A DNA stretch of 36,233 nt from assembly GCA_049515555.1 (NCBI GenBank), contig JBEKTY010000080.1, positions 1-36,233 of the forward strand, written 5' to 3'. This document shows positions 30,826-36,233 of this stretch, one piece after another. The notes beneath the pieces are model-generated. The model ran no database searches, was not told the DNA's origin, and saw only the letters and a program-made list of their open reading frames with translations. The translations under genes were made by a program, and so were the position numbers. The DNA comes from JBEKTY01 sp049515555. GTDB taxonomy: Bacteria > Planctomycetota > Planctomycetia > Pirellulales > Thermoguttaceae. The stretch's first letter is position 1. Each line of letters begins with the position of its first letter.

Positions 30826-30833
30826 CAAGTATA
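30820..30833. promoter_or_regulatory. Possible operator overlapping the -10 box
   Basis: TATAC-ACAA-GTATA inverted repeat (5-bp arms, 4-nt spacer) covering the -10 and likely start site. This position would suit autorepression by the downstream HTH protein (inference). Confidence 0.4.
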
Positions 30834-30876
30834 CTGACAACTGACAACCGACTCCCCCTACGACCGAGGTTTCCTT

Positions 30877-31536
30877 ATGCCGGACCACACGGGAAAGAAC
30901 CTGCTGCGGCTCATGGCCGCCGGGGAATTATCGCTGCACCAGGTCGCCCAGCGGACGCACTTGGACGAGCGGACCGTCCGCGGCATCGCCCGGGGAACCC
31001 ACCAGCCGCACGCCCGAACGCTGCACCGCCTGGCCGAGGGGATGGGCGTGGCGGTCGATGAGTTCTTCGTCGATCCGGCGCAATTGTTGTACCGGCGTTT
31101 CGACCGCCGCACCAATCCGGTCGTCGAGGAGGTGCTGCAGGATCAGCCGGAGTTGTTCGAGGGCTGGGGCGAGGCCGACTTCGACGAGTTGCACAGCCGG
31201 GTGGGAACGGGCGGGCCACTCACCCCGACCGGCGCCATGGCCGCCATCGAGGCCATAAATCGCCGACGCGACCTGCACGAAAAACTCGACCTGCTCCTGG
31301 AAAGCAGCCTGTCGGGGACCGTCTCCGGCATGCTTGATTTGATGCACCAGCAGGTCGTGGTGGAGCCGGAAAGCGGGCCAGACGCCGCGGCAGTTGTGGA
31401 GAGCCATGATAGGGTGGGTCGAGCGCAGCGAGCCCCACCATTTTCGACGGACGACGGGAGACGGACGACGGAGCGGGGTGCTTCCGTCCGTCGTCCGTCG
31501 TCCGTCCTCCGTCGCGGTTCTGGTGGGGCTCGCTAG
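30877..31536 (+). CDS. XRE-like helix-turn-helix regulator with repeat-derived C-terminus
   Basis: 219 residues from the ATG at 30877, with GAGG at 30866-30869 (7-nt spacing). Residues about 8-65 form a Cro/CI-type HTH: LLRLMAAGELSLHQVAQRTHLDERTVRGIARGTHQPHARTLHRLAEGMGVAVDEFF, with the recognition helix in the DERTVRGIARG region. Residues about 70-175 are helical (VVEEVLQDQPELFEGWGEADFDELHS..., AIEAINRRRDLHEKLDLLLE), possibly dimerising or sensing. The last 40 or so residues (from about VGRAQRAPP, 31410 onward) are translated repeat DNA including GACGGAC heptamers, so the ancestral protein probably ended near residue 178. It faces the hypE end convergently, and no evidence ties it to hydrogenase control. 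Confidence 0.8.
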   Translation: MPDHTGKNLLRLMAAGELSLHQVAQRTHLDERTVRGIARGTHQPHARTLHRLAEGMGVAVDEFFVDPAQLLYRRFDRRTNPVVEEVLQDQPELFEGWGEADFDELHSRVGTGGPLTPTGAMAAIEAINRRRDLHEKLDLLLESSLSGTVSGMLDLMHQQVVVEPESGPDAAAVVESHDRVGRAQRAPPFSTDDGRRTTERGASVRRPSSVLRRGSGGAR

Positions 31537-31546
31537 CGCAGTGCCT
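31410..31546. repeat. Inverted repeat with heptamer arrays in its loop
   Basis: Left arm AGGGTGGGTCGAGCGCAGCGAGCCCCACCA and right arm TGGTGGGGCTCGCTAGCGCAG. Between them are GACGGAC units (about 31447-31472) and their inverse CCGTCCGT/CGTCCGT units (about 31484-31513). This is one class of repeat inside another. Confidence 0.88.
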
Positions 31547-31573
31547 CGCTCAAATGGGACTTTATGATCTTGG

Positions 31574-31652
31574 GGGTGCCACTGCTGGCTTGCCCAGCAG
31601 TGGTGCGTACGACGGTGGTTCGACACTGCTGGACGAGCCAGCAGTGGCACCC
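31574..31652. repeat. GGGTGCCAC inverted-repeat element, copy 3
   Basis: GGGTGCCACTGCTGGCTTGCCCAGCAGTGG ... CACTGCTGGACGAGCCAGCAGTGGCACCC. It is followed by two direct copies of GCGCTCAGGGACGTGCC (31656 and about 31713) from the GTGGCACG family. Confidence 0.88.
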
Positions 31653-31775
31653 AGCGCTCAGGGACGTGCCTTCGGTATCCTGCTCGCCGCCGGTCCCGAC
31701 ACCAGTGGCACCAGCGCTCAGGGACGTGCCACCCTCCGTCCGTCGCCCGTCGTGGTTCTGAGCCACCCAGCCGTC

Positions 31776-32945
31776 TTAGCAGATGCGGGGCATCTGCTCG
31801 CCGGAGAGGAAGTCGAGTATTCGGGCCCCGCCCAGGAGGCCGCGGATTTCGACCGTGCCGGGGTACCGCTCGCTCACGCGGCCGATGCGGGCCGGGCCGC
31901 AGCTTGCCCCGTGGCGGCGCATGACTTCGAGCACCGCGTCAGCGGCCGCCGGGGCCACGAAGGCCACCAAGCGGCCCTCGTTGGCCACGTAAAGCGGATC
32001 CAGCCCCAGAATCTCGCAGGCGGCGGCCACGGGGGCGGAAACCGCGATGGCCGACTCATCGAGCGTAATACCCACCCGGGCGTCGGCGGCGATCTCGTTC
32101 AGCGCCGAGGCCAGCCCGCCGCGGGTCAGGTCCCGCAGGCAATGCAGGTCCGCCCCGGCGGCGAGCATGGCCTCGACCAGGCCGGCCAGCGGCGCGCAAT
32201 CGCTCTGGAGGTCGGCCTCGAATCCCAGCCCTTCGCGGACCGACATGACGGCCATGCCGTGCCGGCCCAAGTCGCCGCTGACGAGCACCACGTCGCCGGG
32301 TACGACCCGGGCGGGCGAGATGTCGATTCCCGGCGGCACTACGCCGATGCCCGAGGTGTTGATGTATATCCCGTCGCCCTTGCCGCGATCGACGACCTTG
32401 GTGTCGCCGGTGACGATCCGCACGCCGGCCGCCGCGGCCGCCTGACGCATCGACTGGACCACGCGGGCGAGCGTGTCCATGGGCAGCCCTTCTTCCAGCA
32501 CGAAGCCGGCACTGAGCCAGAGCGGCCGGGCCCCGGCCATGGCCAGGTCGTTGGCCGTGCCGTAGACGGCCAGCGTGCCGATGTCGCCGCCGGGGAAGAA
32601 GAGCGGCCGCACCACGAACGTGTCGGTGGTGAAGGCCAGGCGGCCGGGGGGCGGTTGCAGCACGGCGCTGTCGTGGGCGGGGGCCATGGGGACGACGGAC
32701 GACGGACGACGGACGACGGACGGCACGGCGCTATCGTGGGCGGGGGCCGGGGGGGACGACGCTCCGGCTGGGCTGGCGTCAACGAAGGCCGGGCCGGCCT
32801 CGGCGGCGAAGGCCGGCCGGAACATGCCCTCGATGAGCATCCGCATCCATCGCCCGCCGCCGCCGTGGGCCATTTGGATTGTCGCCTGATCGGCCAGCGG
32901 CAGCGGACAGCGGAGGGCCATCTCCTGGGGCGAGTTCTCGGTCAT
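31776..32945 (-). CDS. hypE: Hydrogenase maturation protein HypE
   Basis: 389 residues. HypE receives a carbamoyl group from HypF on its C-terminal cysteine and dehydrates it to thiocyanate, the source of cyanide ligands for the [NiFe] active site. Seen directly: N-terminal QATIQMAHGGGGRWMRMLI, AIR-synthase-like ATP-binding features (GDIGTLAVYGTANDLAMAGARP, VSGDLGRHGMAVM, LRDLTRGGLASALNE) and the essential C-terminal PRIC. After residue 58 an insert (about PAHDSAV, VRRPSSVVP, PAHDSAV) comes from GACGACG heptamers flanked by 25-nt direct copies, displacing the loop before TTDTFVV. All catalytic features remain. The gene ends the hypF-C-D-E operon. The 140-nt gap after hypD holds a heptamer hairpin. 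Confidence 0.95.
   Translation of the reverse strand: MTENSPQEMALRCPLPLADQATIQMAHGGGGRWMRMLIEGMFRPAFAAEAGPAFVDASPAGASSPPAPAHDSAVPSVVRRPSSVVPMAPAHDSAVLQPPPGRLAFTTDTFVVRPLFFPGGDIGTLAVYGTANDLAMAGARPLWLSAGFVLEEGLPMDTLARVVQSMRQAAAAAGVRIVTGDTKVVDRGKGDGIYINTSGIGVVPPGIDISPARVVPGDVVLVSGDLGRHGMAVMSVREGLGFEADLQSDCAPLAGLVEAMLAAGADLHCLRDLTRGGLASALNEIAADARVGITLDESAIAVSAPVAAACEILGLDPLYVANEGRLVAFVAPAAADAVLEVMRRHGASCGPARIGRVSERYPGTVEIRGLLGGARILDFLSGEQMPRIC
32661..32748. repeat. GACGACG heptamer array flanked by 25-bp direct repeats in hypE
   Basis: CACGGCGCTGTCGTGGGCGG + GGGCC at 32661-32685 and again at 32724-32748 (24 of 25 identical). Between them are about four GACGACG units (32691-32721). Total spacing of the copies is 63 nt, i.e. 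21 codons, so the frame is preserved. Confidence 0.92.
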
Positions 32946-32960
32946 GGGATGCTCCGAGGG

Positions 32961-33088
32961 AAGGAGTTAGAAGTTAGGAGTTAGAAGGGGGACGGATGAG
33001 AGGACCGGCCAAGTCGCTTCTAGCTTTGATTGTTTGACAGAATGCCATTCTAACTTCTAACTCCTAACTTCTAACTCCTAACTTCTCA
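32961..33088. repeat. Inverted heptamer arrays between hypD and hypE
   Basis: GGAGTTAGAAGTTAGGAGTTAGAAG (32963-32987) pairs with TTCTAACTTCTAACTCCTAACT units (33048-33085), giving a long hairpin with a loop of about 60 nt in the hyp transcript. Unit length is 7 nt in both arms. Confidence 0.88.
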
Positions 33089-34177
33089 TTCATTCCGCCG
33101 GCGGTAGCGGTAGTAGGCCGCGCAGGCCCCCTCGGCAGAGACCATCGGCGCGCCGAGCGGATGGTCGGGCGTGCAGCGGATGCCGAACGCCGCGCACTGC
33201 TGCGGCTTCTTGTGTCCCTGGAGCACTTCGCCGGCGATGCACTCCGGGGGCTCCTCGGCGGTGATTCCACCGACGCCGAACCGCCGCTGGGCGTCCAACT
33301 CGGCATAGGCCTCGCGCAGGCCCAGGCCGCTAGAGGCGATCAGGCCGATCCCCCGCCACTTGCGCGGCACGACCTGGAAGACCTCGTCGATCTGCCGCTG
33401 GGCGGGCAGGTTGCCCTCGGGCCGGACGCTGCGGGCATACTGGTTCTCGACCTCGGCCCGGCCGGTCTCGAGCTGCCTCGCGCACAGGAGCAGGCCCTGG
33501 AGGATGTCCAGGGGCTCGAAGCCCGTCACGACGATCGGCACCTGATACTTTTCGGCGATGGACCGGTACTGGCCGGTGCCCATGACAGTGCACACGTGCC
33601 CCGCGGCCAGGAAGCCTTGGACGCGATTGTTGGGGGCGTCGAGCACGGCGCGGATGGCGGGCGGCACCAGCACGTGGGAGACGAGCAGCGAGAAGTTCTT
33701 CAGGCCCAGCCGCGCCGCGAGGATGACGGCCATGGCGTTGGCGGGGGCCGTGGTCTCGAAGCCCACGGCGAAGAACACTACCTGCCGCTCGGGGTGTTGC
33801 CGGGCCAGGGCCACGGCGTCCAGGGGCGAATAGACCACGCGGACGTCGCCCCCTTCCGATTTCACGGTGAACAGGTCCTTGGCCGAGCCCGGCACCCGCA
33901 GCATGTCGCCGAAGGAGCAGAAGATCACCTCCGGCCGCGCGGCGATGGCCAGGGCCTGGTCGATCAGCTCGATGGGCGTGACGCACACCGGGCACCCCGG
34001 GCCGTGGATCAGCGTAATCGCCGGCGGCAGCATCTCGTCCAGGGCGAAGCGGAGGATGGCGTGCGTCTGGCCGCCGCAGATTTCCATAATGCTCCATGGC
34101 CGGGTGGTGGCCCGGGCGATGGCCGCCGCCAGCCGCCGGGCCCCTTCCGCATCGCGATATTCATCGAGGTATTTCAT
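33086..34177 (-). CDS. hypD: Hydrogenase maturation protein HypD
   Basis: 363 residues, [4Fe-4S] protein. With HypC it forms the scaffold on which the Fe(CN)2CO group of [NiFe] hydrogenase is assembled. Motifs: MEICGGQTHAILR (C34-GGQTH39), HGPGCPVCVTP (C62, C65), FCSFGDMLRVPGS, VVFFAVGFETTAPANA, HVCTVMGTGQYRSIAEKYQVPIVVTGFEP, and C-terminal cysteine-containing iron-sulfur segments GEVLQGHKKPQQCAAFGIRCTPDHPLGAPMVSAEGACAAYYRYRR. Normal length and no repeat insert inside. Only its last codons touch the heptamer array. The ATG at 34177 gives MKYLDEYRD, the usual start. It is separated from hypC by about 138 nt that hold a repeat element rather than overlapping it as in many operons. Confidence 0.97.
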   Translation of the reverse strand: MKYLDEYRDAEGARRLAAAIARATTRPWSIMEICGGQTHAILRFALDEMLPPAITLIHGPGCPVCVTPIELIDQALAIAARPEVIFCSFGDMLRVPGSAKDLFTVKSEGGDVRVVYSPLDAVALARQHPERQVVFFAVGFETTAPANAMAVILAARLGLKNFSLLVSHVLVPPAIRAVLDAPNNRVQGFLAAGHVCTVMGTGQYRSIAEKYQVPIVVTGFEPLDILQGLLLCARQLETGRAEVENQYARSVRPEGNLPAQRQIDEVFQVVPRKWRGIGLIASSGLGLREAYAELDAQRRFGVGGITAEEPPECIAGEVLQGHKKPQQCAAFGIRCTPDHPLGAPMVSAEGACAAYYRYRRRNE

Positions 34178-34229
34178 GGCTTTCCGAAGGCTGACGGGGG
34201 CAGTTCCGGGTAGGTGAAAACTGCGCGGT

Positions 34230-34294
34230 GGGTGCCACTGCTGGCTTGTCCAGCAGTGTGGGAAACACGGGTGGGCAAGCCACCCGTGGCACCC
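34230..34294. repeat. GGGTGCCAC inverted-repeat element, copy 4, between hypC and hypD
   Basis: GGGTGCCACTGCTGGCTTGTCCAGCAGTG ... CACGGGTGGGCAAGCCACCCGTGGCACCC. The left half is nearly identical to hpnE copy 1 and the right half resembles copy 2. It would form strong hairpins in the hyp leader between the two cistrons. Confidence 0.9.
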
Positions 34295-34315
34295 GACGGG
34301 TCGCCCAACACTGCC

Positions 34316-34552
34316 TTATGGTTCTTCAAGCTGGCCGATCTCTTCCAGGTAGGAGAAGATCTCCCGGGCCTCGGCCTCGTCGATGCGGCTGATGGCGAAC
34401 CCCACGTGGACGATCACGTAATCGCCCACGGCCGCCTCAGGCGTGTAGGCCAGACACACTTCCTTCGTAATCCCGCCGAACTCGACCTTGCCCATGGGCA
34501 GGTCGTTCTGCGTATATAGCTCGGACACCTTACCGGGAATTCCCAGGCACAT
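34316..34552 (-). CDS. hypC: Hydrogenase maturation chaperone HypC
   Basis: 78 residues, small OB-fold chaperone. It starts MCLGIPGKV, with the essential N-terminal Cys2 (M-C-x-x-x-P) that binds the Fe(CN)2CO group with HypD and delivers it to the large subunit. The body GKVEFGGITKEVCLAYTPEAAVGDYVIVHVGFAISRIDEAEA is canonical. C-terminal helix EIFSYLEEIGQLEEP. It lies just downstream (reverse strand) of hypF and upstream of hypD. Only one HypC is seen, and HypA, HypB and hydrogenase subunits lie outside the window if present. Confidence 0.97.
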   Translation of the reverse strand: MCLGIPGKVSELYTQNDLPMGKVEFGGITKEVCLAYTPEAAVGDYVIVHVGFAISRIDEAEAREIFSYLEEIGQLEEP

Positions 34553-34567
34553 GGCAGAGGCTCGTTT

Positions 34568-36233
34568 TCAGTTGTCGGTTGTCAGTTGTCGGTTGTCGGA
34601 CGACGGGGGGCAGTTGCCGGCTGTCGGTCGGCGGTTGCGACTGGCAACTGGCAACTGACAATAGGCGGCGACAAACACCTGGCCCAGCGCGATGCCGCCG
34701 TCGCCGGGCGGGACCTGCCGGTGCATGAAGACCGAGTAACCCGATGCCGTCAAGCGCTGGAAGACCCGCTCGGTCAGGAGCGCGTTCTGGAAACAGCCGC
34801 CGCTGAGGCAGACCTGCCCACAGTCGCCATGCCGGGCAACGGCCACGGCCAGCTCGGCCAGGGCGTTATGAAAGCGGGCACTGATGCGGCCGACCGGCTC
34901 GCCGGCCGCGCGGTCGGCCAGGACCGCCCGCGCCAGCGGCTCCCAATCGGCTGTGAGCAGTGGCGAGGGGCGAGGGGCGAGGGGTGAGGGGCGAGGGGCG
35001 AGTGGTGAGTCCGCGGGCTTAGCCCCCGCTGACCGCTGATCGCTGACCGCTGACCGCTCCCTGGCCAGCGGCGGGGAATCAGGAGATGACAACTGACAAC
35101 TGACAACTGACAACTCCTCTACGGCACCCGCGGGCACCAGCGGCAGCGGGTAGGCCTCTTCGACCGAGGGATCGGCGGCGAACTCCAGGGCCATGGCCGC
35201 CTGGGCCTCGAACGTAACCACCGGCGGCAGGCCGACCAGGGCGGCCACGGCGTCGAACAGCCGGCCCATGCTGCTGGTGCGCGGCGTGTGGCGCCGGCTG
35301 GCCAAGAGGGCGGGCAGGACCTTCCGCTCGGCCGGGCGGAACCAATATTCGACCAAGGGGAGGGCCCCCTGGCCCAGAATCTCGAACAGCAGGCCCAGGG
35401 CCGTGCGGCGGGGCTCGCGGACCGCCCGATCACCGCCGGGCAGGCCGAAGGTACGGAGGTGTGCCAGGCGGCGGAACTCGCTGCCGCGGCACACGAGGGC
35501 CTCGCCGCCCCACACCGTGCCGTCGGGTCCGTAGCCCGTGCCGTCCCAGGCCAGGCCCAGCACGGGGCCTTCCAGGCCATGCTCGGCCATGCAGGCTGCC
35601 ACGTGGGCATGATGATGCTGAACCCGCACCAGCGGCACGTTCCAGCGGCCGGCCAACTCCTCGGCCTGCCGCGTCGAGGCATAATCCGGATGCAGATCGC
35701 ACGCCACCCGTTGCGGCACAACCGCGAAGAACTCGACGAGATCGTCGATCGCCCGGCGAAACACCTCGACGCTCAGCACGTTGTCCAGGTCGCCCACGTG
35801 CGGGCTGAGCACGACCGATGCGGCGCCGGTCCCATCGCCCAGGCTCAGGGCCACGGCGTTCTTCAAGTGACCGCCCAGGGCCAGGATGGGCGGGGCCGCA
35901 AACCGCAAGCGGATGGGCAGCGGGGCGTAGCCCCGGGCCCGGCGGAGCACCTGCAGGCCCTGCGGCCCCAGCCGGGCCACCGAATCGTCCACCGGGCGCA
36001 CGATCGGGCGATCGTGCACCAGCAGCCGATCGGCGATCGGAGCGAGCCGCACCAGGGCGTCCGGCGTGTCGATGGCCATCGGTTCTTCCGAGAGGTTGCC
36101 GCTGGTGCAGACAACCGGCCGTGCCAGGGCTTCCATGAGCAGATGATGCAGCGGCGTGTAGGGCAGCATGACGCCCAGATACGGGTTGCCGGGGGCCACG
36201 GCGTCGGCAAGGGGCGAGGGGCGAGGGGCGAGG
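34568..36233 (-). CDS. hypF: Hydrogenase maturation carbamoyltransferase HypF (N-terminus beyond the window)
   Basis: Partial at the window edge; about 555 residues are visible of an expected 750 or more. HypF uses carbamoyl phosphate and ATP to carbamoylate HypE. The visible part starts in the YrdC-like domain (APGNPYLGVMLPYTPLHHLL, PVVCTSGNLSEEPMAID). A Kae1-like domain follows with HHHAHVAACM, LGLAWDGTGYGPDGTVWGGEAL and LSGGCFQNALLTERVFQ. The N-terminal acylphosphatase and zinc-finger domains are not in the window. The GTG at 36199 is not the start, because the frame stays open to the edge through a CCTCGCC heptamer array. Another heptamer/repeat block (34961-35115) is translated inside the Kae1 domain between VEEL and LTADWEPLARAVL, and the last 25 or so residues are translated CAACTGA-type heptamers. 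Function may be retained if these map to surface loops. Confidence 0.9.
   Translation of the reverse strand, partial: LAPRPSPLADAVAPGNPYLGVMLPYTPLHHLLMEALARPVVCTSGNLSEEPMAIDTPDALVRLAPIADRLLVHDRPIVRPVDDSVARLGPQGLQVLRRARGYAPLPIRLRFAAPPILALGGHLKNAVALSLGDGTGAASVVLSPHVGDLDNVLSVEVFRRAIDDLVEFFAVVPQRVACDLHPDYASTRQAEELAGRWNVPLVRVQHHHAHVAACMAEHGLEGPVLGLAWDGTGYGPDGTVWGGEALVCRGSEFRRLAHLRTFGLPGGDRAVREPRRTALGLLFEILGQGALPLVEYWFRPAERKVLPALLASRRHTPRTSSMGRLFDAVAALVGLPPVVTFEAQAAMALEFAADPSVEEAYPLPLVPAGAVEELSVVSCQLSSPDSPPLARERSAVSDQRSAGAKPADSPLAPRPSPLAPRPSPLLTADWEPLARAVLADRAAGEPVGRISARFHNALAELAVAVARHGDCGQVCLSGGCFQNALLTERVFQRLTASGYSVFMHRQVPPGDGGIALGQVFVAAYCQLPVASRNRRPTAGNCPPSSDNRQLTTDN
34570..34665. repeat. Heptanucleotide arrays at the hypF 3' end
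   Basis: GTTGTCG/GTTGTCA units at 34572-34597, then degenerate GTTGCCG and CAACTGG/CAACTGA units to about 34662. They code for the last residues of HypF and its stop. Confidence 0.85.
34961..35115. repeat. Composite repeat block inside hypF
   Basis: In order: GAGGGGC/GAGGGGT heptamers (about 34961-35010), CGCGGGCTTAGCCCCCGC palindrome (about 35012-35029), TGACCGC/TGATCGC heptamers (about 35029-35060) and TGACAAC heptamers (about 35087-35115). All are read on the reverse strand without a stop. Confidence 0.92.
36209..36233. repeat. Heptanucleotide array (GAGGGGC) inside hypF at the window edge
   Basis: Three GAGGGGC units reaching the end of the window. They are translated as LAPRPSPLAD just before the conserved APGNPYLGVMLP segment of the YrdC domain. 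Confidence 0.9.

Noticed and set aside
36197..36199. GTG as the hypF start
   Set aside because: It falls within the conserved YrdC-like segment and the frame stays open to the window edge, so the gene continues outside.

Overview
The window is a GC-rich bacterial chromosome segment that most resembles a planctomycete. That assignment is an inference from three things: the HpnC/HpnD/HpnE squalene route, a secreted or lipoprotein repertoire typical of that phylum (FG-GAP protein, DUF11 lipoprotein, large clan-A glycoside hydrolase, MJ0042 zinc-ribbon membrane protein), and intergenic DNA full of short tandem and inverted repeats. No rRNA, tRNA, CRISPR array, transposase or phage gene is visible.

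Layout. 257-4075 (+): squalene synthesis from farnesyl diphosphate, with hpnC and then one ORF carrying both hpnD and hpnE. 4227-7094 (-): secreted glycoside hydrolase. 7510-8700 (+): secreted FG-GAP protein. 8971-10995 (-): metG. 11308-11898 (+): TPR protein. 11993-13405 (-): glnA. 14023-16527 (-): MMPL/RND transporter. 16629-17345 (-): zinc-ribbon membrane protein. 17767-21853 (+): surface-polysaccharide genes, comprising a GT-C glycosyltransferase interrupted by a repeat and a WecA-like phosphoglycosyltransferase joined to a GT2 glycosyltransferase. 22427-25847 (-): an exported three-gene operon with two paralogous envelope proteins and a DUF11 lipoprotein. 26138-27100 (+): LolA-like protein. 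27398-30549 (-): tightly packed membrane protein, M48 peptidase and DUF6786-like protein. 30877-31536 (+): HTH regulator with a near-consensus promoter. 31776-36233 (-): [NiFe] hydrogenase maturation operon hypF-hypC-hypD-hypE, with hypF running off the window.

The most unusual aspect is the repeat load. Two classes recur. (i) Tandem arrays whose unit is 7 nt even though the sequence differs between arrays (GGCGGAA, GGGGATT, TGACAAC, TGACCGC, GTGGCGA, GAGGGGT, GACGACG, CTAACTC). (ii) Several families of roughly 44-120 bp inverted-repeat elements. Both occur between genes and also inside conserved genes (hpnD, hpnE, glycoside hydrolase, MMPL, glycosyltransferase, hypE, hypF), where they are read through in frame as extra peptide. 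In two places they lie exactly between domains that are normally separate proteins (HpnD|HpnE and WecA|GT2). In one place an element brings a stop codon into a glycosyltransferase gene. I infer that the elements insert or expand within genes and remodel ORFs. No autonomous mobilising gene is present in the window.
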